From contig CM061096.1 of NCBI GenBank assembly GCA_030770545.1, positions 17,421,001-17,485,000 on the forward strand: 64,000 nt of DNA, read 5' to 3'. A model generated the notes under the pieces. The model worked only from the letters and a program-made list of their open reading frames with translations. It searched no databases and had not been told where the DNA came from. Both the position numbers and the translations under genes were made by a program. This DNA is from Macropodus opercularis (taxonomy: Eukaryota; Chordata; Actinopteri; Anabantiformes; Osphronemidae). Every line of letters starts with the position of its first letter. The stretch's first letter is position 1. Of this stretch, positions 1 to 11,919 are shown one piece after another.

Positions 1-35
1 CTCTACGCTTCTCGCTAACCCACTGTGCATTTCAG

Positions 36-3000
36 GTTTTGAGGAGGAACAGCGGCCGTGTCCTCCGTGTTGGTATGCCTTCGCCAACATCTTTCTGAAG
101 TGGAACTGTTGTGGCTGCTGGCGGTGGCTTAAACAGTTGCTCTACACCATCGTCATGGATCCATTTGTAGACCTTGGCATCACTATATGTATTGTACTAA
201 ACACCGTCTTCATGGCCATGGAACATTATCCAATGACGGAGCAATTTGAAGAGCTGTTGAGTGTCGGAAATCTGGTGAGTGACCGAAGGAAGGCGACAAC
301 TTCTACTGCTGCTGGATCAGTTTGCAGCAGCTTCTGCTGTCAGCACACATTGATTCAATTCAGTTCATTCTGTTTAGCTTTATTTATATTTAACAACATG
401 AGTCATCTCAATGCACTTACAAAGTAAGATTTTAGATCTCACAACTGTGTCAAAAAAAAAAAAAAAAAGATTTTAATAGCATGGGAGAAAGGAAGAAAGC
501 TCCAGCAGAAACAAGTTCAAGTGGGTTGGTGGCCATCTGCCTTCAGAGTGACCAGAACCACCTGGAACCATCAGCTTTGTCACAAAGGAAGGTTTCAGCC
601 TAGTTTTAAAGCAGAGAGGGCGTCTGCTGCTAGAACCTGAACTGGAAGCTGGTTCCACATAGAGGAGCTTGGAGCTAAAGGCTCTGCCTCCCGTTCTACA
701 GGTAGAAACTCTAGGAACCACCAGTAGACCAGCTCTGAGAAGCAAGGTTCTGTTGGAGCAGAAGGAGCCATGAGGTCTAAGACAAGATGGAGCTTTATTA
801 TGAAGAGCAGGACAGAGAAGCTACTGTAGGAGAAATGTGACGTCTCTTCCTGAGTCCAGTCAGACTCTGCTGCAGCATTTGAATTAACTGGAGGCTTTTT
901 ACAGAGTCATTGGTTCAAACTATGAGCAGGGAGACACAGTCGTCCAGCCTGGAGGAACTAATGCAGGGATTCATGTTTCAGCATCACTCTGTGAGAGGAT
1001 GCTCCTCATTTTAGCAACATTCCTCAGGTGGAAGTAGGAAGTTTAGAGATTCTATAATGTAGGATGTAAAGGAGAGAACTGGGTCAAAGATGACACCAAG
1101 GTTCCTACAGTAGAACCTGAAGCTAACGTTATGTCGTCCAGAGAAACAATCTGATTCAATAATGAGTCTCTGTGGTTTTTAGCACCAGTTATACATGCAG
1201 AACATCACAAGTTCTGCTTAATTAGTTGTTTTCAGTCTTGACCTTGGTTATTTTTGTATTGGTGCTGACTGGATGGAGGTGGAGAAGGGCGTGTTTGGTT
1301 TGAGGTTCTTCCTGATGAATGAGTCAGTCTGGTCAATCAATCAGCCAATAAATCTGTGGTAGACGCTGAGTTTCAAAAACCAGTTACAGCACAATTTAAA
1401 GTCATGCTCAGTTCCTGGTACTAATATGCTTTAACCCTTGAAGCTGATTTCTCATTCCTCTGCAGGTCTTTACTGGGATCTTCACAGCTGAGATGGTCCT
1501 GAAACTTTTGGCCATGGATCCATATTACTACTTCCAGGTCAGTTTTCCTCTTTGTTACCAACTTTGTGAAAACAACCTACAGCTGTTCCCACTGGAGTGT
1601 TTGTCTGTTGCTATGGTTACAGGTGGGCTGGAACATTTTTGATAGCATCATTGTTACCATGAGTCTTGTGGAATTGGGATTGGCCAATGTGCAGGGTCTG
1701 TCTGTGCTGCGCTCATTCCGATTGGTCAGTGTCTTCAACAGCAGAAGGATATTATCTGTCTCATCTCACCTGTCTGTGTACTTGACACTCATCTGTCTGC
1801 CACCTCTCTCTTCACCTCTTTTCTGTCCAGATGCGAGTTTTTAAGCTGGCCAAGTCATGGCCAACGCTTAACATGCTAATAAAGATCATTGGAAACTCAG
1901 TTGGGGCTCTGGGGAACCTGACTCTGGTTCTGGCCATCATCGTCTTTATCTTTGCTGTGGTCGGAATGCAGCTCTTCGGGAAGAACTACAAAGACTGTGT
2001 CTGTCGGATTGCAGAAGACTGCGAGCTTCCTCGATGGCACATGAACGACTTCTTTCACTCGTTTCTCATAATCTTCAGGGTCCTGTGTGGGGAGTGGATT
2101 GAGACCATGTGGCACTGCATGGAGGTCTCAGGTCAGGTCATGTGTCTGATCGTCTTCATGATGGTGCTGGTCATCGGAAACCTGGTGGTGAGTGAGTGGC
2201 TGCAGGTAGACACTTCCTGTGTTATTATGTCTCTAATCTTCCAACAGCCACAACAACTAAGAATCATTCAGGTCTGATATTTAATCTTATCAAAGTACAG
2301 GTACTTATCTGTTCCTGCTTTTGTTACAGATGTTAAATCTGTTCAATTTAATTTCAATTCAACTTTATTTATATTGCGCCAATTCACAACATCAGTGATG
2401 TCAAGGCCATTTTCAAGTGAGGTTTAGGACCTGACACAACTAAACCCAACAGATCCCACATAGAGCAGCTTTGAATTGTAGACAATCAGTAACATGTAAA
2501 TTTTAATGGAAACCGTGGAAAAACTCTCTCTAACGAGGAAGAAACCTCCAGCAGACCCAGGATCAGTGGGAGAACATCTGCCTTGACCGGTTGGGGTGAA
2601 GGGACAGAGAAGAGAGAAAAGAACAACAGACTCAGGCAGGATGGTTGGACCAGCAGCTGAACACTGAGACACACGACTCTGAGTCTGATCATACCTGGAG
2701 ATGAGAAGAGAGACAGAAAGAGAGAAACACAACTAGGAGAGAACAGAGACAAAGTTAGTCACATGTGGACATGGAGGCATGTTAGTGGATGGAATAGATA
2801 GAAAACCAGAGGAGCTCAGTGAATGAAGGAGGTTCCAGCATCTAAGCCTGTAGCAGCTGAACTAAGAGATGGATCAGAGGAACCAGAACCATCTGGAACC
2901 ATCAGCTTTGTCAGAAAGGAAGGTTTCAGCCTAGTTTTAAAGCAGAGAGGGCGTCTGCTGCTAGAACCTGAACTGGAAGCTGGTTCCACATAGAGGAACA

Positions 3001-6000
3001 TAGAGGACATGCTGACAGCCAGTCCATCACTGATCATATCCCTAGAAGCACAGCAACACATGTTCCTAAACTTGTTCCTGGTCTTGCTACAGGTCCTGAA
3101 TCTGTTTCTGGCGTTATTGCTGAGCTCATTCAGTGGCGATAATCTGGCTGCTCCTGAGGAGGAAGGAGAAAACAATTTGCAGATTGCTATAAACCGAATC
3201 AACAGGGCTGTTAACTGGACCAAGTCCTGGATTCTGGACCTTTTTGGGCCTTTGCTAGGAAAAAAGAACCATGTCAACCCAGATCCAGCTGGTAGGACCA
3301 CACATAAACATTTGTTCATGTTTTTATTCATTAGTTAGTTAAGTCTCAAGTTCCTTGTTTTTCCATTTTTCAGTAGTACATATATTTCTCTAGTATTATT
3401 ATTTATTATTATAAAGCTATTAAGCATAGCTTTATACCAGGTTCTGTAACTTTATTGTATGATGAAAACATTTGCATTTATTTCTCCAATCTTCCTACTT
3501 TATTATTAGAGATCAACAATCAGGAAGACGAGACAACAAAGGAGATTTTGGCTTTGAATGTTGTGACGTCAGATAAGCAAATATCAGAGGTCGGCACCCT
3601 TGGCTGTAACTATGGCAACCTGACCAGCAACTACCACAACATCACGTTCCTCAGGGTCCCCATGGCCGAGGCAGAGTCCGACTTTGAGAAGCCTGAAACT
3701 GAAGAAGACGAGGAGGATGAGACCGATGGAAATCACTCTGAAGTAAAGCCTAAGTCGATCTATTCAGGGTTTTCTATTCTGTAGATTGTAGTAACAATCA
3801 TCACTGGCGGTAATGACTGAGGTAATTATCACAATCTGTGGTTTCAGTGGAAAATATCTGTCATTTGTTTGCTTAGTGTGCTGATTCGTCGGTGTGCAGC
3901 ACTGTACAGAAACTTACTGACATCCAGGAAGATGAAGATGAAGAAGCTAGAAATGAAGCGAACACACCTGAGAACTGCTACACTGATGGTAGGAAGACGC
4001 AGACCTGGTCTGGTTCCCATCCAGCCACTAGTTGTTGCATATGGAGCATCTGAATACGCGCTGATCTCCGTCCGACACCTGACGCTAATCAACTCTTCAG
4101 ATGCTTACAGTTCCTTCTGGGACTTTATCCACTACCCAGTTGATCCGTTCCCAGTTGCCTCTCTCTCTGCTTCCCATCGTCTGCCTGCTACTTGCCTGTT
4201 TTAATGCTTACATTGTATATGTACTAGCTCAGTCCAACTAAACATTTGTTTGTGTACATTTATTTCAGAGTGTTATCTCCGTTGTCCATTCTTGGACATA
4301 GACACGTCCCAGGGCAGAGGAAAGTACTGGTCTAACTTCAGGAGAACCTGTTTCTCAATTGTCGAACACAACTACTTTGAGACATTCATCATCTTTATGA
4401 TCCTGCTGAGTAGTGGAGCTCTGGTAAACAGTTCTACATTTTGTGCTCTCATAAATAAACCTAAACTCAGTGACAGTGGCCTTACGTTAATTCCTTTTTC
4501 ATTTATTTTACAATTTTACTTTGAACTTTAAAGCATTAATTTTGTGATTTTTAGCACTTCAGACTGCTGCTAATAAACCTGGCTGGTGGTTTGGCTGTTA
4601 ATCTGCTCATCTGCCTGAGAAGGTCAAGTCTGACCGGTTCTCTGGTGTATGTGCGATGTGAGTACTAACACTTGGAGACAACATCGTTGGCACTGCTAAC
4701 AGTTACTCTAAACATGGCTGACATTCTAACTACTAACGGGTGAGAGGATGTTGTGCTTGCGACACAATTAGTGGATCCTAGGTTCTTGATGCGCTTGCCC
4801 GCTCTGGAAGTTGTTCCAGTCCTCCATCAGGAAGAAAGGATCCAAGTGGTCCATGTTTCTGTGAGCTAACACTTACACAAAGAGGACTGATGCTAATGTC
4901 AGTTTCCATGTGAACAGGCGTTTGAGGACATCTATCTGGAACAGCGCCGGGTCATAAAGATAGTCCTGGAGTATGCAGACCAGGTGTTTACCTATGTGTT
5001 TGTGGTGGAGATGATTCTTAAGTGGAATGCCTATGGATTCAAGACCTACTTCACCAACGCCTGGTGCTGGCTCGACTTCCTCATTGTAGATGTGAGAACC
5101 AATATAGAACAGGGAACCCTGTGTCGTTTTAAACTGACCCTGTCAAACGTGGAGGATGATTTTGTCATTTTCATTTTGTGTCTTTCAGGTGTCTTTAATC
5201 TCTCTAACGGCAAACATTCTGGGATATTCAGAGCTGGGAGCCATCAAGTCTCTGAGGACCCTGAGAGCTCTAAGGCCCCTACGGGCTCTGTCACGCTTTG
5301 AGGGCATGAGGGTGAGACAAGCATTTTGACAGACTCTATCAGCAGATTTACTATTTGCTATATTACCTATTTACCCGTGTCTCTTTGTACAGGTGGTGGT
5401 TAACGCGCTGGTCGGAGCAATACCATCCATCTTCAACGTGCTGCTGGTGTGTCTCATCTTCTGGCTCATTTTCAGCATCATGGGAGTCAATCTCTTCGCT
5501 GGCAAGTTTTACTACTGTTTCAATGAAACATCAGAGGAAATGTTCAACCTTGAGGAAGTCGACAATAAGACACAGTGTTTCTCGTTGATACATGAAAACT
5601 TCACTGAGGTCCGGTGGAAGAACGTTAAGGTCAACTTTGACAATGTGGGCATGGGCTACCTGTCGCTGCTGCAAGTGGTCAGTCTACAGCATCAACGAGT
5701 AAACCCAGCATCAGTACATCACCCACTACACAATCAAGTTGATTGTAATGTGTTTTGTCTCTTTCAGGCAACTTTTAAAGGCTGGATGGACATTATGTAC
5801 GCAGCGGTGGACTCCAGAGAGGTCAGCTGCTGCTTTTACTGAGTTGATTCTGCTGTTACGACTATGTGCTGGCAATGGTCTTACAATGTCCCCAACAACT
5901 GTACTTAAGTATCCCTTGTATAGAATCTGTGTTTTTGGGTTGTATAAATCAAATTACCTGCAAATTGATTTGTGTTGTTACCAAATTGTGTAGGTGGAGT

Positions 6001-8996
6001 CTCAGCCAAAGTATGAGGACAACCTATACATGTACCTTTACTTTGTCTGCTTCATCATCTTTGGCTCCTTCTTCACCCTGAACCTCTTTATTGGAGTCAT
6101 CATCGATAACTTCAACCAGCAGAAAGCCAAGATATGTTTCTAGCACAGAATCACATCTGGTCAGGATGATATGCCTCATTTTCTGTTAGTGAGTTAACTT
6201 TTTGTTCTATGTGATCTTTACTTGGGAGGAACTGATATTTTCATGACAGAGGAGCAGAAGAAATATTATAATGCCATGAAGAAACTGGGCTCCAAGAAAC
6301 CTCAGAAACCTGTTCCACGACCTGAGGTCAGTCTCATTATTTCCTCTTTGACTAAAATAAATCCACACAGCAAATGCAGACGAGAGTTTATGGGTGTTTC
6401 TCTATTCCTGGCTCTGCAGAATAAGTTCCAGGGTCTGGTCTTTGACCTGGTCACCAAACAGTTTTTTGACATTTTCATCATGGTGCTGATCTGCCTCAAC
6501 ATGGTGACCATGATGGTGGAGACAGATGAGCAGAGCTCAGAAAAGGAAATTATCCTGTACTGGGTCAACCTCGTCTTCATCGTCATCTTCACCACTGAAT
6601 GCTCCTTGAAGATTATTGCCCTCAGGCAGCACTACTTCGCTGTTGGGTGGAATATCTTTGACTTTGTGGTAGTCATCCTGTCCATCGTAGGTTCGTTGCT
6701 GAGAGCTAAGATTTTAACTTTTTATACTTTGTCTTATTGTGTCTGTGTTTAAACATTGTTATACTGGGTCAATGTTTAATTTCCTTCCTTCTTTTCTCAC
6801 CCCCTTTTCATTCAGTTCAGCTCAATTCAATTCAGTTCAGTATTATTTGTGTAGCTCTAGTTCACAACAAAAGTCACCTCAAGGCACTTAACAAAATAAA
6901 GAAATCTCAACAAAACTTGAGGAAACTTTTTAAATCAGGATCTTTTCTCAATTTCTTTTGTGTTTTCTTCCATCAGGTCTCCTCCTCGCTGATATCATAG
7001 AGAAGTATTTTGTTTCCCCCACCCTCTTTCGTGTGATCCGATTGGCTCGTATCGGGCGCGTTCTTCGTCTGATTCGTGGAGCTAAGGGGATCCGGACATT
7101 GTTGTTCGCTCTTATGATGTCACTTCCTGCCCTCTTTAACATAGGCCTTCTTCTCTTTCTCATAATGTTTATCTTTTCCATCTTTGGCATGTCAAATTTT
7201 GCCTATGTGAAGAAGGAAGCCATGATTGATGACATGTTTAACTTTGAGAGCTTTGGAAACAGTATGATCTGTTTGTTCATGATCACCACATCAGCTGGAT
7301 GGGATGGTCTGCTGAGTCCCATTATGAACTCACCACCAGACTGTGACCCAGACTTTGAGAACCCGGGATCGATGGTTAGGGGCAACTGTGGTAGCTCTGC
7401 CGTGGGCATGGTCTTCTTCACCTCCTACATTATCATGTCCTTCCTCGTGGTGGTCAACATGTACATTGCTATCATCCTGGAAAACTTTAATGTGGCCACA
7501 GAGGAGAGCAGTGATCCGCTGTGTGAGGACGACTTTGAGATGTTCTACGAAACCTGGGAGAAGTTCGACCCTGATGCCTCACAGTTCATACAGTACAGGT
7601 GAGTCCTCCTTCCATCAGAAGAAGAATCTGAATCTGGGTAGTTGCAGGACTGGATTCTCTTTTCTACCACAGTCAGTTGTCAGAGTTCTGCGACACACTA
7701 CAAGATCCTCTGAGGATTCCTAAACCCAACACCATCAAACTGATCCAAATGGATTTGCCTCTGGTTCCCGGAGACAAAATTCATTGCCTGGACATCCTGC
7801 TGGCTCTTACTGCACAGGTAACATTGCTGTGTTTTGTCATACTGTCACGTGAACTTAAGATGTATGATAGTTAATGATTTCATGTGACATATTTATGTAC
7901 AGGTGCTGGGTGATTCAGGAGCAATGGATACTCTCAAAGCCAGCATGGAGGAGAAATTCATGGCCAACAATCCCTCCAAGGTTGGAAACATGTCTTTACC
8001 TGTTGTTCTAACCCAGCGGCAGCCGTGCATTTCTTACTTAGGCCTTCAGTGACATCCTGCTTAGTTCGACTAGAATAAATACCCCTTATAATACTTTAAT
8101 GACACCACATCTCAAGAAATCATCAGAAGCCCACTTACGCACTACGGGGTGCACACACTTATTATACACATAATCAATTAAACCCATTCAAAGGTATTGG
8201 TCAAAGTTTTAATACATCCACCAAAAATAAAGCTTTAACAGGTTCATATAAGACCAGAGGAACCGCTCAGAGCTGAGACTGAAAGCGACAAACCTGAGTC
8301 TGTTGGATAGCGCGGGGGTTAGCCGAGCGCTTCTAACCAGATCCAGCTTCTCTTGAAAGGTCCGTCGGGAAAATGTCCTTGCATAGCGATAGCGCTGCCT
8401 CCTCCCAGTGAACATCCAATCACAGGCCTTCTAGCAGCCTTACTGTCGCCAAGTCGTAATCTGATTGGCTGTTGCAACTATCTGTCAACCATATGTTTAT
8501 TTACAGCACAGAGAAGCAACTGTATGAACCCCCTCACCCCTTGCTTTGAAAATGTGATGAAGTCACTGTAGATATTTCTGCATGAAAATGGCAAATCTGA
8601 TTGCTGCTGCTGTTTCTGCAGGTGTCATATGAACCAATCAGCAGCACCCTGCGGCGGAAACAGGAGGAGGTGGCGGCGACGGTGATCCAGCGGGCTTACA
8701 GGAGACACCTGCTGCAGCGCAGTGTCAAGCTGGCATCCTACAAATACCGCGAAAGGACAGAGGGGTGGCGAGAGGAGCAGACGCCGCCGGAGACAGAAGG
8801 ACTTCTCTATAAACAAATCAGCCAACTGTATGGAGACCGAGAGGATGTGGAGCGGACTGACTCGGGTGAACCGCGCGAGGACAGATCCACGCCTGCTTGG
8901 GTGGAACTTCAGAGCGAGTTTCTTCTCCATGCTGCTCCTCCCCTCAGTGCTCCCAACTTCCTGCAACAGGAGAAACTTAAAGAGTCTGTTGTGTGA
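36..8996 (+). CDS. scn4aa: Voltage-gated sodium channel alpha subunit, Nav1.4-type (5'-partial; domain II to C-terminus)
   Basis: Pore-forming subunit of the skeletal-muscle plasma-membrane Na+ channel. Coding exons: 36-274, 1466-1537, 1623-1724, 1831-2187, 3093-3291, 3510-3742, 3877-3988, 4269-4423, 4918-5091, 5189-5311, 5393-5677, 5768-5821, 5994-6131, 6222-6326, 6420-6690, 6977-7598, 7673-7817, 7903-7980, 8622-8996; about 1278 residues, one open frame. The window opens inside the gene, so domain I and most of the I-II linker are missing. Visible: DII S1-S6 from MDPFVDLGIT; S4 arginine ladders in DII, DIII (LRTLRALRPLRALSRFEG) and DIV; selectivity residues E (2092-2094), K (5777-5779) and A (7294-7296); inactivation gate IFMT (6237-6248); C-terminal IQ motif (IQRAYRRHLL); end KESVV. 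Paralogue choice rests on the adjacent gh1/cdc27 and the C-terminus. Odd: Glu to Met in the DIV pore loop, Asp to His in the DII pore loop, and three introns inside the region that I recall as one large last exon in mammals. Introns 2-5 hold L2 DNA. Family is certain, the aa paralogue likely. Confidence 0.88.
340..1215 (-). mobile_element. L2-like LINE 3' fragment in scn4aa intron
   Basis: Reverse complement of the 3' half of the L2-like element at 28.5-30.1 kb. For example, 1075-1200 reads backward as the segment near 29,285-29,415, and 480-780 matches 29,700-29,970. The 3' terminus (TTCAATTC / TTTATTTATATT-type tail) is at the left. Frames are broken by stops, so the copy is dead. The A-run at about 453-468 lies inside this tail region. 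Confidence 0.8.
2338..3005 (-). mobile_element. L2-like LINE 3' end in scn4aa intron
   Basis: Starts with the fish L2 3' terminal signature (TTCAACTTTATTTATATTG followed by GCGCCAATTCACAAC) and continues rightward as the reverse complement of the 3' region of the 28.5-30.1 kb copy. It shares the segment that translates on the minus strand as YVEPASSSGSSSRRPLC. It occupies most of the 905 bp intron between the exons ending at 2187 and starting at 3093. Confidence 0.8.
6132..6221 (+). other. scn4aa: AT-AC intron of scn4aa, just before the inactivation-gate exon
   Basis: The exon ending with codons for QQKAK stops at 6131. The next codons with sodium-channel similarity (LGGTDIFMTEEQ) begin at 6222. 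The only junction preserving both sides removes a 90 bp intron that starts ATATGT and ends TTTAC. No GT-AG pair gives the conserved protein. Known of the family: mammalian SCN genes carry AT-AC introns, including one in SCN4A near the DIII-DIV linker that is spliced by the major spliceosome. The ATATGT start lacks the U12 consensus ATATCCTT, and a GTTAAC-like branch site with a T-rich tract lies about 25 bases before the AC. A U2-type AT-AC intron is therefore favoured. Confidence 0.8.
6826..6950 (-). mobile_element. Short L2-like 3' tail in scn4aa intron
   Basis: About 120 bp with the same 3' tail pattern as the longer copies: CAATTCAGTTC, then a GTGTAGCTCTAGTTCACAAC-like stretch, then TCACCTCAAGGCACTT. 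It lies between the exons ending at 6690 and starting at 6977. It is only a terminal remnant. Confidence 0.55.
7981..8621 (+). other. 641 bp scn4aa intron, mostly unassigned sequence
   Basis: This intron lies between the codons for NPSK and VSYEP. The donor is the weak GTTGGA and the acceptor TTTCTGCAG is good. The middle (about 8015-8500) has mixed composition, including a GCGCGGGGGTTAGCCG-like GC-rich patch, and resembles an old interspersed insertion. I could find neither terminal inverted repeats nor coding similarity. No other feature seen. Confidence 0.4.
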
Positions 8997-11850
8997 CAGT
9001 GGCCGGTGTCAGCCCACAGAGTGTTTTCTGCTGAGGAGCAGCAAATGAACATTTGTTGGCTCGTAACCTTCACAGTAGACAACTCGAGTTAGAATGCAGC
9101 ACACAAAGCTCGACGGCTGAAAAGCAACTCGCGCCTAACTCATGCTTTTTTTGTCTTTGACGTTTGGTGAGTTCCTCACGAGACATACTGAGAAATCAGA
9201 TCTAAGGTGAAAAGGCTTCAGGTTAATGTCAAGCCTTACATCGTCATCAGTCATTGCTGACTAAGCAGAAACAGATCAGGTGGTAGTTTCCAAGTGCTGA
9301 TCAGTCAGATTGATACAGTCCAGCAAGGTCATAATTCAACCAGAGTAGGACACTAACACTAGTTTGACTCTTTCATCAACTGGTCAAACAGAAATATGTT
9401 TGTTTTGTTTTCTCTCAGGTTCATTGGACAAAGTTTGTCAGGGAAACTTCAGTGATCACTGACTCAGGGAAGGTAACTAAATACATTTTCTCAAGTACTA
9501 TTAAATATTATTTCTCAGGTTCTTTTACTCAAGTATTGTCATTCTACTTCCACTACTCCTTCATTTTAGAAGGAAATCATTCATTCATTGAGAAACTAAA
9601 AATATTCATTTTAACGAACTGTTTAATTAGATGTTATCACAAAGTTAATCTAAATTGCATCTTGAATATACTGGTGAAGATTCTCATCATCCAGGTGAGG
9701 TTATCTGAAAGCTGAGTCATGTCAACTGAACTTTCTTCTAGAGCTGAAACGTTTCCCCACCTACAATAAACGTCTTTATCCACAATTTTCAATATCTTTC
9801 AGTTTTCAGTTTGGATTAGGACAGTTTGATTTATTTGCCCTGAGCATCCACAGAGTGACATTAACAGAACTCTGTCTCTGTGTAGACGAGGTTCATTCAT
9901 TCTTATCGATCGATTCTGCTGCAGATTTGTCTTCACAGGTAAACCAGAGCCAGATGTAGCGTTGCTGTGAACCAATCAATGGGAAGATCAGACAAATGAC
10001 ACAAGACACTCATTGGTCTTATAAGTGATGGATCAGCTGCTTCAAGGGTCTGATAATGACGTCATCCAATAAGAAAAAGCCAGAGCTGTGACGTGAAGCT
10101 ATGTGAACACGGACTCTGAAGCATTTCTAGATATTAGTCTGTAAATCGGGCTCTGCTGTCAGAAAGCGTTTTACAGTTTATCTTATGTTAATCTGAAGCT
10201 CATCTTTCTCAGTAGATTTTGTTCCTGTGTTTTTGTATAGGCCACCATACTGATGAGCCTTTGTTTGGAACTGCCTTCATCACTGCTTCTTTTGGTAGAG
10301 TAGTCCGTCATCAGCCAACTGGACTTTTTAAAATGTTTTAGGGTGGTTGTGATTAAGGTTTTGGCAGATGTGACCTGTAGCGCAAACGAAGTCATTAAAA
10401 TTTTGAACTCATGACACAGTTTGAGCTGTTTGGTCCTAATGATGAGACTTTAATCATGGGGGGTGGGTTGATCAGTGTGGACACCAGGTGATGTGTTAAG
10501 ATGAATGAGTGGTTTTGCTGTCACTGTGTGAATATTTAAAGTGTGACACGTTATCACACACACTCATTAATACACAGCAACAGGTTGACCGCGTGTTAAT
10601 AAACAACAGGTCGTTACTCACACAGGTCCAGTAATACAGTGACGTTGTATCATCTTACTAACACAACTCTATTAAAATTTAATTTGACAACAGTTGCGCA
10701 CCTTTTTATTCAGTTCGGTTTAATTGTGAGACGTTTGACTTCGGTGCTGCAGACCTGAACTCACACAGAACATGTGAAGGTGGTTTAAAGGAAGGAAGAG
10801 ACACTAAACATTTTAATGTTTGTGAGGAGTTTCTTAATCATCTCAACTGTCGCCATGTCTGAATGAATCATTCATGTTTTTATGAGAAAGAAATTACTTC
10901 CTGTGAATTTATGTATATCAGGAATAATAATAATCTTTACAAACACATGTCTCAGACCCAGTCCAGACTAGCCTCAATCAGCATGTCCATACTGGATCAA
11001 ATCAATCTGTCTCTGCTAACAGGTGACGTACCACAAGCCTTTAAAGTTCCAATAAGGGATATTTTGAACTTTTCTAAGAAATTAAGTGAAAATTGGACTT
11101 GACGTCATTTCTCTCACCTGTTTCGTGTGTGTTACTCTCGGCCGTTATTCCAGAGAAACTGTGGTGTGGAACCAGCTCCCAGCTGAGGTTTTGGAGGCGT
11201 CCTCTCTACTTTTAAGCTGCTATAGGTTTAGATGCTCTGACCTTGATCATACACTGAGATCCTCTATTTTCATCACCTCATATATTTAGTGTCTCTCTTC
11301 TCCCGCAGTTGTTCTTCTCTCTCTCTGTCCACATCTACAGGTATAATCAGACTCAGAGTTGTGTGTCTCCAGTCTTTAGTTCAGTCCCACCTTCTCTTCC
11401 AACCGGTCGAGGCAGATGGCCGCCCACCCTGAGCCTCTACATAATCTTAGACAGTTTGGTTGTTCTGCAAGGCCTTAAGCTTGCCTTGCCATGACTTATG
11501 TTGCGAATTGCTGCTAAATATACAAACCTTTACAGTATATCACTTAAATCAGTGACTTCCTGTAAAACACGTTTCCTCTTTACTATTGGTTTCTGTGGCG
11601 TTCCCCATTCAATGGGGTTTCTTTGGAACAAAGCTGGATGTAAATATTTTCACTGGTTTTAATGTGTTGACCTCATGCTTTCCAGGTCACTAACAGATAT
11701 CAATCAATTAATATTTAACAGGTATGCATGTGTTGAGTCTTCAGTTCTGACGTTTGTCTTGTTTTTTATAAATATGATTATTAAGGGTGTTCGGCACACA
11801 GAGTCTGTTGTTGGTTTTATGTTTCGCTTAATTTAAACATGACTTTTCCT
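8997..11850. other. scn4aa 3' UTR and intergenic region upstream of gh1
   Basis: No coding region recognised. The first several hundred bases are presumably the scn4aa 3' UTR. An AATAAA at 9765-9770 is the best poly(A) signal candidate, but this is inferred. The stretch 9900-10,900 is AT-rich with no feature I can name. The region 10,930-11,460 holds L2-derived pieces (separate entry). Upstream of gh1, a TATGCAT core near 11,722-11,728 could be a POU-type (Pit-1-like) site, without further support. Confidence 0.4.
10930..11460 (+). mobile_element. Fragmented L2-like LINE upstream of gh1
   Basis: Several discontinuous blocks match the L2 family. Block 10,945-11,070 parallels 28,520-28,620 (CAGCATGTCCATACTGGATC-like, then GGTGACGTACCACAAGCC). 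Block 11,155-11,280 contains the GTGTGGAACCAGCTCCC segment of the 3' region. Block 11,300-11,440 matches the ACTCAGAGTTGTGTGTCTCC and AACCGGTCGAGGCAGATG parts. Internal deletions separate them, so the copy is dead. Confidence 0.65.
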
Positions 11851-11852
11851 AC

Positions 11853-11859
11853 TATAAAA
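11853..11859 (+). promoter_or_regulatory. gh1: TATA box of gh1
   Basis: TATAAAA lies 61 bases upstream of the gh1 start codon. This implies a transcription start near 11,880-11,890 and a 5' UTR of roughly 30-40 bases. Vertebrate GH promoters are TATA-driven and respond to Pit-1 in pituitary somatotrophs. I did not find a convincing full Pit-1 consensus by eye. Confidence 0.75.
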
Positions 11860-11919
11860 CCACCAAACATGGGGCTGAAAACATCAGCACCTGAATCTTT
11901 ACCTGATTCCCCACCAGCT

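Noticed and set aside
473..745. Minus-strand open frame containing YVEPASSSGSSSRRPLC (also at 2816-3331)
   Set aside because: Non-coding 3' part of the L2 element; the same words occur in the copy at 29.8 kb downstream of its RT region.
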